Of a stretch of 8,440 nt of DNA, positions 1 to 6,598 are shown piece after piece. The notes beneath the pieces are model-generated. The model worked only from the letters and a program-made list of their open reading frames with translations. It did no database searches and was not told the DNA's origin. This DNA is from Chloroflexota bacterium (lineage in GTDB: Bacteria > Chloroflexota > Dehalococcoidia > UBA2247 > RBG-13-53-26). Position numbers and translations under genes: made by a program. The stretch spans positions 1-8,440 of the forward strand of contig JAFNFZ010000226.1 in the NCBI GenBank assembly GCA_017885485.1. The letters are read 5' to 3'. Positions within the stretch are counted from its first letter, which is position 1. Every line of letters begins with the position of its first letter.

Positions 1-1
1 G

Positions 2-43
2 TATGCCTGCCTCAGACAGCCTGCGTTCGATGTCCAATCGCTC
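2..43 (-). other. In-frame continuation of the acyl-CoA synthetase beyond its TAG stop
   Basis: Directly after the TAG at 46-44, the same frame runs open to the window edge and encodes ERLDIERRLSEAGI. This is what the family has at this place: an amphipathic helix ending in a short AG(I/F) segment. The paralog at 5156-6598 has a helix ending RAGFAVYPS in the same position. The resemblance suggests the TAG sits inside what was, or still is, a longer coding sequence. The stretch is only 14 codons, so the match is suggestive. Confidence 0.5.
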
Positions 44-1363
44 CTAGTGAAGCGAGCCTGGCTGAGACACCACAACAATGGGTTTGCCTCCCCTTTGGCG
101 GGCCCTGACAATCATGCCATTGATCTGATCAGCTACTTCCTTGGTTGTCAGGCTCACCAGGATGTCAGCATTCTCATACGCCATCACCATGTCCACACGC
201 CGATCAGCGGTGACCAACTCCATAGTCTGTTCAAACGCCTGCAAGATGCCAGAAGATTGACTGAGACCTGAAGCATTGACGACTGCAGTGCCGGCTTCGC
301 CAGGTAACCCCAGCAACTCCCAGCGTGTGCTCTCAGTGTACGACAAGATGTCGATTCCGAAACCAGCGCATGCATCGGTAGCGAGCAGTGCCTCGCTCTT
401 ACCGTCGCCAGTGAGTCCGCAGATTAGGCCAAGCCGTGTCTTCTGGATTGCCCCCACTGTCTCAAGAAGGAGCAGGGTGTCTGCCATTTCGTCGACACCC
501 CGGACCTGTATGGCGCCTGCCTGCTTGAGTGCGGCTGTCCATACTGCAGTGGAGGCCTTCATGGCCCCTGTGTGAGAACTGGCAGCTTTGGCACCAGCTT
601 CAGTCGCACCTCCCTTCCACACCACCACGGGTTTCCTCTGGGACGCAGCACGCATGACCTGAAACAGGCGCTGGCTATCCCGAGGTCCCTCGAGGTATAG
701 ACCGACGACTCCGGTCTTGGGGTCCACAGCCATGTATTCCAGGAAGTCAGCACTTCCCAGATCACAGCAGTTGCCTATACTGGCGACCTTGCTGAACCCA
801 ATGCCCCGCGTTGCCCCAATCTCCACAAGTTTTCCTGCATGTCCCCCGCTCTGAGATATGAATCCGAGCGGTCCAGGTTTGCCCACGGTACTGGCTGCCC
901 CGTAAGGCAATCTGTGCTCGGGACAAGAGACACCGATGCAATTGGGCCCGATGATTCTGAATCCCCCCTTCTTTGCCCGCCTGGCCATTTCTTCCTCCAC
1001 ATGAATCCACTGCGCTTCGCCCGTCTCTCTGAATCCAGCGGTGAAGAAATGAACGGCGACCACGTGCTTGGCAGCACAATCATCCAGAAGATCAATGACG
1101 AAGGTCCTGGGAATGCAGCAGATCACCAGGTCCACTGGCCCTGGAATCGCGGTGAGGCTGGGCCAGACCTTCACACCAAAGAGCTCGTCCAAACTCGGGT
1201 TGACAGGATAGACAGGGCCGGCAAAATCGGACTCGATCAAAGCTTTCGCCCAAAGCGAGCCCATCTTCCGACTGTCCTTTGAGACACCGACTAGTGCGAT
1301 GGAACGCGGATAGAAGATGTGCTCGAATTCCCTGACCCTGTCGTCAGCCAATTTGCACTGCAA
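44..1363 (-). CDS. Acyl-CoA synthetase (NDP-forming) alpha subunit, first paralog; probably truncated by an in-frame TAG
   Basis: The 439-residue product resembles the alpha subunit of ADP-forming acetyl/acyl-CoA synthetases, which interconvert acyl-CoA + NDP + phosphate with acid + CoA + NTP in the cytoplasm. A CoA-binding Rossmann domain begins at SIALVGVS (residues 21-28), followed by GPNCIG (139-144) and the ligase-CoA domain motif FISQSGG (168-174). The conserved Glu of the LEG motif is residue 225, and His264 in SHTG matches the phosphohistidine of the family. No ATP-grasp beta domain is fused. I chose a TTG start at 1363 because AAGGA lies 7 nt upstream and a promoter ends at 1408; an alternative TTG at 1408 would overlap the -10 box. 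The C-terminus stops right after the strand KPIVVVSQPG, about 65 residues short of the paralog at 5156-6598, and the frame continues beyond the stop. It may therefore be a recent pseudogene or a sequencing error. Family assignment is firm; substrate is unknown. Confidence 0.85.
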   Translation of the reverse strand: MQCKLADDRVREFEHIFYPRSIALVGVSKDSRKMGSLWAKALIESDFAGPVYPVNPSLDELFGVKVWPSLTAIPGPVDLVICCIPRTFVIDLLDDCAAKHVVAVHFFTAGFRETGEAQWIHVEEEMARRAKKGGFRIIGPNCIGVSCPEHRLPYGAASTVGKPGPLGFISQSGGHAGKLVEIGATRGIGFSKVASIGNCCDLGSADFLEYMAVDPKTGVVGLYLEGPRDSQRLFQVMRAASQRKPVVVWKGGATEAGAKAASSHTGAMKASTAVWTAALKQAGAIQVRGVDEMADTLLLLETVGAIQKTRLGLICGLTGDGKSEALLATDACAGFGIDILSYTESTRWELLGLPGEAGTAVVNASGLSQSSGILQAFEQTMELVTADRRVDMVMAYENADILVSLTTKEVADQINGMIVRARQRGGKPIVVVSQPGSLH

Positions 1364-1370
1364 TTGCCGT

Positions 1371-1375
1371 TCCTT
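1371..1375 (-). promoter_or_regulatory. Ribosome binding site AAGGA deciding the TTG start at 1363
   Basis: AAGGA on the minus strand lies 7 nt upstream of the TTG codon at 1363-1361. No ATG or GTG codon occurs in this frame between the upstream stop and the conserved FYPRSIALVG segment, so a TTG start is needed. This one has the best Shine-Dalgarno spacing. Confidence 0.5.
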
Positions 1376-1407
1376 CGAGGACCATGAGCGCCAGATGATG
1401 AGAACCA

Positions 1408-1437
1408 AGTATAGTCACGCCTCGCTTTCTTTGGCAA
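1408..1437 (-). promoter_or_regulatory. Sigma70-like promoter for the minus-strand acyl-CoA synthetase
   Basis: On the minus strand a TTGCCA box (1437-1432) and a TATACT box (1413-1408) are separated by 18 bp. Each matches 5 of 6 consensus positions. Transcription would start near 1401, giving a leader of roughly 38 nt before the TTG codon at 1363. The alternative TTG at 1408 would lie upstream of that start site, so this promoter supports the shorter protein. Prediction from sequence only. Confidence 0.5.
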
Positions 1438-1454
1438 GAATCTGTAGAATCTGT
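1437..1454. repeat. 9-bp tandem duplication (AGAATCTGT x2)
   Basis: AGAATCTGT occurs twice head to tail (1437-1445 and 1446-1454), followed by AG, which starts a third unit. It overlaps the -35 box of the minus-strand promoter by one base and lies just upstream of it in the direction of transcription. It could be a slippage duplication or a paired regulator site. Confidence 0.6.
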
Positions 1455-1595
1455 AGCGGGGTGATTCCCGAGTCCTTGCCCAGCGGTCGGTGCAGTATAG
1501 GGGATGGTAAGGGCACGCCCAGCCGTGTCCTTAGTGCTCGCTCAGCCTTTCTTATGTGCCCAAGGCATTGTCCACAGCAAGCCACCATCGCTGAC

Positions 1596-2972
1596 ATGAA
1601 GCGGTTCATGGAACCCGCTTCCATAGCCATTGTTGGCGCCACCAGGCAGACTGGCTCCAGCTCCTTCAATATCGTCGAAAGGCTCATTTCTCACGGGTAC
1701 GCAGGCAGTATTTACCCCATCAATCCCAACACGAAAGAGATCCTGGGAGTAGCCACCTATCCCCGGGTCGGTGACATACCGGTGGCCCCCGATATGGCTA
1801 TCATACCTGTGTGGGAGCGCTCCGACGTTCCGAAACTGGTCAGTGAGTGTGTAGACGCAGGGGTGAAGGCCATCATAGTGGTCACCCAGGGTTTCGCCGA
1901 TGGGAACGCCGAGGGAAAGGCGCTTCAAGAGGAGATTCTCCGGATCGCCAGAGACGGAGGAGCCAGGCTACTGGGGCCGAACTCTCTCGGTGTGGCCAAC
2001 GCATTCATCGGGCTGACGACTTCTTTCCTCCCTCACAAGATGGACAAGGTGCCGGTGGGGATAATCTGCCAGAGCGGGGTCTTCTTCCTTAATCTGCGCA
2101 GCTTCACCGCACTAGGCAAGGCTATTGACATAGGGAACGGTGGCGATATCCATTTTGTGGAGGCATTGCGCTATTACGAGTGTGATCCGGATACCAGGGT
2201 GATCCTGCTACACATAGAAGGCTTGCCTCAAGGCAGGCAGTTCATGGAGGTCGCACTGAGGACTTCCCTGCAGAAGCCAATTGTGGCCCTGAAGGTGGCC
2301 AGGCACAGCGAAGCAGTGCGAGCGGTGGAGTCTCACACAGGGAGCCTATCGGGCAAGGATGAGATTGTGCGGGTAGCTTTGAAGCAGTGCGGCGTGCTCC
2401 TTGTGAACGACATTGGCGAAATGGAGGATTTGGCCAAGGCCTTCCTGCGTCTGCCGCCCATGAGGGGCAGAAGGGTGGGCATCATCAGTGTGAGCGGTGG
2501 CGCCGGGGTGATGATTCTGGATGCCTGCCAGGACCACGGATTGAGATCGGCCGAACTAACCAGTGAGACAGGGAGACATTTGCAGGAGCTCTATCCCAAC
2601 TGGATGAAGGTGGCCAATCCGGTGGATATGTGGCCTTTGAGCGCCTGCTCGGGTCTGAGTGTGTCAGCGACGGCGCTATCCGGATTGAAGGCCCTGCTGG
2701 AAGACCCAGGCGTGGATGGTGTGGTGTTGGCGCTGGCTACACCTTTCTTCGAAGAAGCTCTGACCGTGGCCGATGCTGTTCCAGGTCTGATGCGAGCCTA
2801 CAGCAAACCGATCTGCTGGTGGACGTTCACCGGGTCAAATGAGGAGAAAGACGCCGCCATCGAGAAGCGGGGTGCCTTAGTCTTCCAGAGCGCTGGCCGG
2901 GCGGCCATGGTCCTAGGAAGGCTGGCTGACTACGAGAAGTTCTGCCGGGAGAACTCACCACAACGTCAATGA
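1596..2972 (+). CDS. Acyl-CoA synthetase (NDP-forming) alpha subunit, second paralog
   Basis: The 458-residue product has the alpha-subunit architecture: a CoA-binding Rossmann domain from ASIAIVGAT (residues 8-16), GPNSLG near 127-132, the ligase-CoA motif IICQSG (156-161), Glu208 in the IEG motif and the phosphohistidine candidate His247 in SHTG. A final Rossmann-like domain starts around GRRVGIISVSGGAG. The length is normal for a stand-alone alpha subunit, so an ATP-grasp beta subunit must come from elsewhere. The ATG at 1596 places the conserved N-terminal segment at the usual distance; the ATG at 1608, with GAAG 6 nt upstream, is nearly as good. The frame is open back to 1317, but that extension reads into the divergent gene and shows no conserved domain. 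The sequence diverges more from the other two alpha subunits here than they do from each other. The acyl-CoA dehydrogenase follows after 87 bp. The exact substrate cannot be told. Confidence 0.88.
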   Translation: MKRFMEPASIAIVGATRQTGSSSFNIVERLISHGYAGSIYPINPNTKEILGVATYPRVGDIPVAPDMAIIPVWERSDVPKLVSECVDAGVKAIIVVTQGFADGNAEGKALQEEILRIARDGGARLLGPNSLGVANAFIGLTTSFLPHKMDKVPVGIICQSGVFFLNLRSFTALGKAIDIGNGGDIHFVEALRYYECDPDTRVILLHIEGLPQGRQFMEVALRTSLQKPIVALKVARHSEAVRAVESHTGSLSGKDEIVRVALKQCGVLLVNDIGEMEDLAKAFLRLPPMRGRRVGIISVSGGAGVMILDACQDHGLRSAELTSETGRHLQELYPNWMKVANPVDMWPLSACSGLSVSATALSGLKALLEDPGVDGVVLALATPFFEEALTVADAVPGLMRAYSKPICWWTFTGSNEEKDAAIEKRGALVFQSAGRAAMVLGRLADYEKFCRENSPQRQ

Positions 2973-3050
2973 TTCCCGGCTACTCAGAGGCTCTTCTATG
3001 GGCCTGCAACGCTAATGGGGGATTCATGAGCCGGCATTCGCGGTTTGGAT

Positions 3051-3058
3051 GGAGGGAG
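3051..3058 (+). promoter_or_regulatory. Ribosome binding site for the acyl-CoA dehydrogenase
   Basis: The purine run GGAGGGAG immediately precedes the ATG at 3060, with the GGAGG core 4 nt away. This rules in favour of the ATG over the TTG at 3045, which has no such signal. The 87-bp gap to the upstream stop shows no clear terminator. Confidence 0.6.
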
Positions 3059-3059
3059 T

Positions 3060-4229
3060 ATGAATTTTCGCTTTAGCGCAGATGACGAAGAGTTCAGGCG
3101 GGAAGTGCGCGAATTCATCAAGGATGAGTTGCCACCCGGTTGGATGGGGACCGGACTCCTTTCAGAGGCAAAAGATGAGCAGGAGTGGGAATTCGCGCTG
3201 CAGATGCTCCGGAAGGTTGGCGCCAGAGGCTGGCATTCGTTGGCCTGGCCCAGACAGCATGGCGGGCAGGAGTCACCTACAAGGCAGTTCATTCTGAGTG
3301 ACGAGATGTACTATCACGAACTCCCAGGGGTTGATTTGGTCGGCACTCTCATGCTTGCCCCTGCCATAATCCGGCACGGAAGTGAGCCACAGAAGCGTGA
3401 GCATCTGCCCAAGATAGCCCGGGGTGAGGTGGTCTGGTGTCAGGGATATAGTGAGCCGGCTGCGGGCTCTGACCTGGCATCCTTGTCAACACGAGCCGTC
3501 GAAGCCGGTGACCACTTCATTCTAAACGGACAGAAGATATGGAGTACGAATGCCAATCGAGCCGACTGGTGCTATGTCCTGGCCAGGACTGACCCGAACG
3601 TCCCTAAGCACAAGGGCATTAGTTTCCTGCTCATGGACATGCGTACGCCCGGAGTCACGGCACGACACTTGCCCAATATAGTGGGTACCTACTGTGAGAT
3701 ATTCCTGGACAACGTGCTTGTCCCTAGGGAGAACCTGCTGGGCGAAATGAACGATGGTTGGAGGGTGGCCAACACTGTTCTTGGGTACGAGAGGTCTGGA
3801 GTCCACCGGATCGCTGCTGCCAGGCGAAATCTGGATAGGCTCATAGAATACGCAAGGCAAACAGTCCGAGATGGAGAAGCGCTTTTCAAGATGCCTCTGG
3901 TTCGGCATCAGCTGACCAGTCTCTTCATAGAGGCCCAAGCGGTCAGACTGCTCGCCTATCGGGTGTTATGCCTGCAGAGCTCCGGCCGTGAAGTCAGCTA
4001 CGAAGTGTCCATAGCGCGGCTCGCCGGCAGTCTGCTTCAACAGCACGTGGCAAGTACCGCGATGGACATCCTGGGCCCCTTTGGGCAGCTTGACCCCGGG
4101 TCCAAATGGGCCCCATTGGCAGGCTTCCGCCGGGAGTATCTTTACTCACTGGGTGCAACGGTGGGAGCCGGCACCGCCGAGATCCAGAGGAACATCATTG
4201 CGACCAGAGGGCTGGGGCTCCCTAGGTGA
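3060..4229 (+). CDS. Acyl-CoA dehydrogenase (FAD-dependent)
   Basis: A 389-residue acyl-CoA dehydrogenase that would form an alpha,beta double bond in an acyl-CoA and pass electrons to electron-transfer flavoprotein. The helical N-terminal domain (about 1-120) leads into the flavin-contacting motif QGYSEPAAGSD (residues 128-138) and the beta-domain IWSTNANRADW (160-170). The C-terminal helical domain ends with GTAEIQRNIIATRGLGLPR, the standard family ending. At the site where medium-chain enzymes carry the catalytic Glu (YEGT), this protein has GAGT with Ala370. Glu244 in GYERSG aligns with the alternative base position of isovaleryl-CoA dehydrogenase and is the likely base. The ATG at 3060 is preferred to the in-frame TTG at 3045 because GGAGGGAG lies just upstream. 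This type is common in branched-chain, steroid and isoprenoid degradation, but the substrate is not determined. It probably belongs to one transcription unit with the gene upstream and the SDR downstream. Confidence 0.92.
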   Translation: MNFRFSADDEEFRREVREFIKDELPPGWMGTGLLSEAKDEQEWEFALQMLRKVGARGWHSLAWPRQHGGQESPTRQFILSDEMYYHELPGVDLVGTLMLAPAIIRHGSEPQKREHLPKIARGEVVWCQGYSEPAAGSDLASLSTRAVEAGDHFILNGQKIWSTNANRADWCYVLARTDPNVPKHKGISFLLMDMRTPGVTARHLPNIVGTYCEIFLDNVLVPRENLLGEMNDGWRVANTVLGYERSGVHRIAAARRNLDRLIEYARQTVRDGEALFKMPLVRHQLTSLFIEAQAVRLLAYRVLCLQSSGREVSYEVSIARLAGSLLQQHVASTAMDILGPFGQLDPGSKWAPLAGFRREYLYSLGATVGAGTAEIQRNIIATRGLGLPR

Positions 4230-4353
4230 AGGCCCCATACGAAGTGATGAAGCTACAGAAAGCCCGTAGAGGACGTCTTTCAATGACTTCGATAAGAATC
4301 TCCTGGCGCGAGCTCCAACCATGACCGTTGCCAGAGGGCCAGAAGAGAGCCCC

Positions 4354-5097
4354 ATGGAGGGCAAGGTTGCTTTGGCCACAGGCAGTGCCTCTGGAATCGG
4401 CCGGGCAACTGCCCTGGCCTTTGCTGAGCAAGGAGCTAGGGTAGCACTGGCTGACATAGATAGCGACGGTGGTCATCAAACCCTGCGCCTGATCAGGCAG
4501 AAGGGAGGCGAAGCGGTTTTTGTCCGCGCCGACGTAACCCGGGCCCACGAAGTTGAGGCTTTGATTGACGAGGTGGCGAGGACATTCGGGGGACTAGACT
4601 ATGCCTTCAACAACGCCGGTATTGTGGGGACACCGTCATCGACGGTGGAATGCACCGAGGAGAACTGGGACCAGGTAATAGCAGTGAATCTGAAAGGCGT
4701 CTTCCTTTGCATGAAGTCCGAGATCCCTTTGATGCTGAAACGAGGGCATGGCGCCATCGTCAACATGTCCTCCATAGCGGGGTTGGTTGGCATCAGGAGG
4801 AACATCGCCTATGTCGCCAGCAAACATGGCGTGGTGGGACTCACACGGGCGGCAGCATTGGAGTACGCTCAAGCGGGGATACGCATAAACGCCGTTTGCC
4901 CCGGGTTTGTCCGGACCCCGATTCTTAAGCTGGACACGAATCCGGCGATGGAACGGCATTACTTGGCCGCCGAGCCGATGGGAAGACTGGGGAGACCGGA
5001 AGAGATCGCCGTGGCAGTGGTCTGGCTGTGTTCGGACAGTGCCTCTTTCGTCACCGGACACACGTTTAGTGTCGACGGTGGCCTGGTCGCCCGCTAG
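4354..5097 (+). CDS. Short-chain dehydrogenase/reductase (classical SDR), probable hydroxyacyl-CoA or alcohol dehydrogenase
   Basis: A 247-residue classical SDR oxidoreductase. The cofactor motif TGSASGIG lies close to the N-terminus. An Asp (residue 34 in LADID) after the second beta strand favours NAD(H) over NADP(H). NNAG occurs around residues 86-89, and the tetrad is complete: Asn112 (VNLKG), Ser140 (NMSS), Tyr153 and Lys157 (YVASK). The ending GHTFSVDGG is also typical. The ATG at 4354 puts MEGKVALATG at the expected N-terminus; an in-frame ATG at 4321 would add 11 unconserved residues. The product resembles FabG and 3-hydroxyacyl-CoA dehydrogenase-like SDRs. Its place after an acyl-CoA dehydrogenase suggests oxidation of a hydroxyacyl-CoA, but SDR substrates cannot be read from sequence. 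It lies 124 bp after the dehydrogenase. Confidence 0.93.
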   Translation: MEGKVALATGSASGIGRATALAFAEQGARVALADIDSDGGHQTLRLIRQKGGEAVFVRADVTRAHEVEALIDEVARTFGGLDYAFNNAGIVGTPSSTVECTEENWDQVIAVNLKGVFLCMKSEIPLMLKRGHGAIVNMSSIAGLVGIRRNIAYVASKHGVVGLTRAAALEYAQAGIRINAVCPGFVRTPILKLDTNPAMERHYLAAEPMGRLGRPEEIAVAVVWLCSDSASFVTGHTFSVDGGLVAR

Positions 5098-5120
5098 ACT
5101 CCCCGTACACTGACTTTTCT

Positions 5121-5149
5121 TTGACCACCCGGCGACCATCTGTCAAAAT
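5121..5149 (+). promoter_or_regulatory. Sigma70-like promoter for the third acyl-CoA synthetase, with predicted leaderless start
   Basis: TTGACC (5121-5126; 5 of 6 consensus) and CAAAAT (5144-5149; 4 of 6) are spaced by exactly 17 bp, and an extended -10 TGt precedes the second box at 5141-5143. The expected transcription start, 7 nt after the -10 box, falls on the A of the ATG at 5156. No Shine-Dalgarno sequence precedes that ATG, so a leaderless mRNA is predicted. GACCA occurs at 5123-5127 and again at 5134-5138, one helical turn apart, and inverted as TGGTC at 5150-5154. These could form an operator. Confidence 0.5.
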
Positions 5150-5155
5150 TGGTCG

Positions 5156-6598
5156 ATGCCCGCCCTAGATTCCGCTTTCTCGCCCGGATCAATTGCTGTT
5201 GTCGGCGCCTCCCCTGATCCCGATTCCCGCACGACCCGGAATTTCCTGCAACCGCTCCTTCAATCCAGATGTCAGGCGAGGATCTACCCTGTGAACCCCC
5301 ATGCCAGCGAGATCATGGGGCTCAGGAGCTATCCCAGTATCACCGCGATACCCGAGCCGGTAGACTATGTCATCTGCGGTGTTCCCGCTCCGGTGGTGCC
5401 CACGATAGTGCGAGACTGCGCGGTGGCAAGGGCCAGGGTACTGGCGATCTTCACGGCCGGATTCAGCGAGACTGGTGAAGAACCGGGCATCACCATGGAG
5501 AGGGAGATAGTCGAGATCGCCCGAAAGGGTGGGGTTCGCATCATCGGGCCGAACTGCCTGGGGGTGCATAGCCCGGCAGCTGGCGTATTCCTGGAGATGT
5601 ATATTCCAGAGACCAGCGGTCGGGTGAGCTTTCTCTCCCAGAGCGGAGGATATGCCCGGCAGTTCATAGCGGCAGCAGCGGAGCGAGAGATATTCCTCAG
5701 CAAACTGGTCAGCTATGGCAACGCCGCCGACCTGAATGAGGCGGACTTCCTGGAGTACTTCACTGAGGACAGTGATACCGCAGTAATTGCCGCATACGTT
5801 GAGGGCGTCAGGGAACCTCGACGATTCCTCGCCGCACTACGGGAAGCGTCGGCAGCGAAACCGGTGATAATCCTGAAGGGAGGAAACACGGAGGCAGGGG
5901 GACAGGCCACGATGTCACACACAGCTTCTATCTCTGGAAGCAAGTACGTATGGGAAGCGCTGTGTCGACAGACAGGAGTGGTTCAAGCGCATGATCTGGA
6001 GGAGACTGCCGATACCATCCAGGCTTTCGGCTCGTTCAAGCGGCCTCGGGGGAGGAGGGTTGGAATAGTCGGCATAGGTGGCGGAGTAAGCGTAGTGGCG
6101 GCCGACGATTGTGAGAACGCCGGTCTGGTAGTGCCCTTGTTCCCGGCAGAGCTGAGGGGAGAGTTGGGCACCTTTACGTCGATTGCCGGAACGAGTCTGC
6201 GCAACCCTGTGGATACCTCTGCGGAGGTCTATTGGGATGAGGCTGCACTGGCACGGACCATTGACCTCGTCGCCAGATGGGGTGGCATTGACATCATGTT
6301 CATTATACTGAACGCGGTGGCTACTATTCGACGTGGCGTAGATACTCTGAGGCGACAGGGCGAGGCAGTCGTGGCAGCGGCCAGACGGACCGAAAAGCCC
6401 ACGGTTGTTATCATAATTGCCGGCGGCATAGAGGCAGCAGAACAGATGGCCAGGGTGGTTGGCAAGCAGTGCGTCAGGGCTGGCTTCGCGGTCTATCCTT
6501 CATGTTATCGCGCAGCACGAGCGGTAGATCATGTCATCGGCTACTACGAGAACTGGGAACGACGATTGTCAGCCGGCGCAGAGGTCATATCTGGGTGA
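5156..6598 (+). CDS. Acyl-CoA synthetase (NDP-forming) alpha subunit, third paralog
   Basis: The 480-residue product is a full-length alpha subunit of an NDP-forming acyl-CoA synthetase. It has a CoA-binding Rossmann domain from GSIAVVGAS (residues 11-19), FTAGFSETGEE (99-109), GPNCLG (131-136), the ligase-CoA motif FLSQSGG (159-165), Glu216 in VEG and His255 as phosphohistidine candidate. A third Rossmann-like domain starts at GRRVGIVGIGGG and ends in a complete C-terminal helix. His255 lies in SHTA, whereas the other two paralogs have SHTG. It is closer to the minus-strand paralog at 44-1363 than to the one at 1596-2972: both share TAGF-ETGE and the GPNC segment. It has its own promoter, so it can be expressed apart from the genes upstream. 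Its stop overlaps the end of the opposing DUF35 gene. No beta subunit is fused or adjacent. Confidence 0.9.
   Translation: MPALDSAFSPGSIAVVGASPDPDSRTTRNFLQPLLQSRCQARIYPVNPHASEIMGLRSYPSITAIPEPVDYVICGVPAPVVPTIVRDCAVARARVLAIFTAGFSETGEEPGITMEREIVEIARKGGVRIIGPNCLGVHSPAAGVFLEMYIPETSGRVSFLSQSGGYARQFIAAAAEREIFLSKLVSYGNAADLNEADFLEYFTEDSDTAVIAAYVEGVREPRRFLAALREASAAKPVIILKGGNTEAGGQATMSHTASISGSKYVWEALCRQTGVVQAHDLEETADTIQAFGSFKRPRGRRVGIVGIGGGVSVVAADDCENAGLVVPLFPAELRGELGTFTSIAGTSLRNPVDTSAEVYWDEAALARTIDLVARWGGIDIMFIILNAVATIRRGVDTLRRQGEAVVAAARRTEKPTVVIIIAGGIEAAEQMARVVGKQCVRAGFAVYPSCYRAARAVDHVIGYYENWERRLSAGAEVISG

Larger units (their letters stand above)
1364..1595. other. Divergent intergenic region between two acyl-CoA synthetase genes
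   Basis: This 232-bp stretch separates two divergently transcribed synthetase genes. It contains the minus-strand promoter at 1408-1437 and a 9-bp tandem duplication at 1437-1454. I found no convincing plus-strand promoter for the gene at 1596; TAGAAT at 1445-1450 and TATAGG at 1496-1501 are -10-like but lack a partner -35. A minus-strand open frame of 60 codons (1597-1415) crosses it but has no ribosome binding site or recognisable family. Confidence 0.5.

Noticed and set aside
839..1282. A 147-codon plus-strand open frame inside the first synthetase
   Set aside because: It is antisense to well-conserved coding sequence and shows no domain of its own.
1317..1595. Upstream extension of the second synthetase to a start at 1317
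   Set aside because: The added 93 residues have no conserved domain, overlap the divergent gene and its promoter, and precede a typical family N-terminus at 1596.
1415..1597. A 60-codon minus-strand open frame ending 7 bp before the TTG at 1408
   Set aside because: It has plausible codons and a cysteine-rich N-terminus. However, it lacks a ribosome binding site, its ATG overlaps the opposing ATG, its 3' end contains the promoter of the next gene, and no family is recognised.
4272..4299. Possible promoter before the SDR (AAGAAT at 4294-4299)
   Set aside because: The -10-like box has no acceptable -35 partner at 16-18 bp, so readthrough from the dehydrogenase gene is simpler.
4636..5139. A 167-codon minus-strand open frame across the SDR
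   Set aside because: It lies opposite the SDR gene with its complete catalytic tetrad, and the translation has no recognisable fold or motif.
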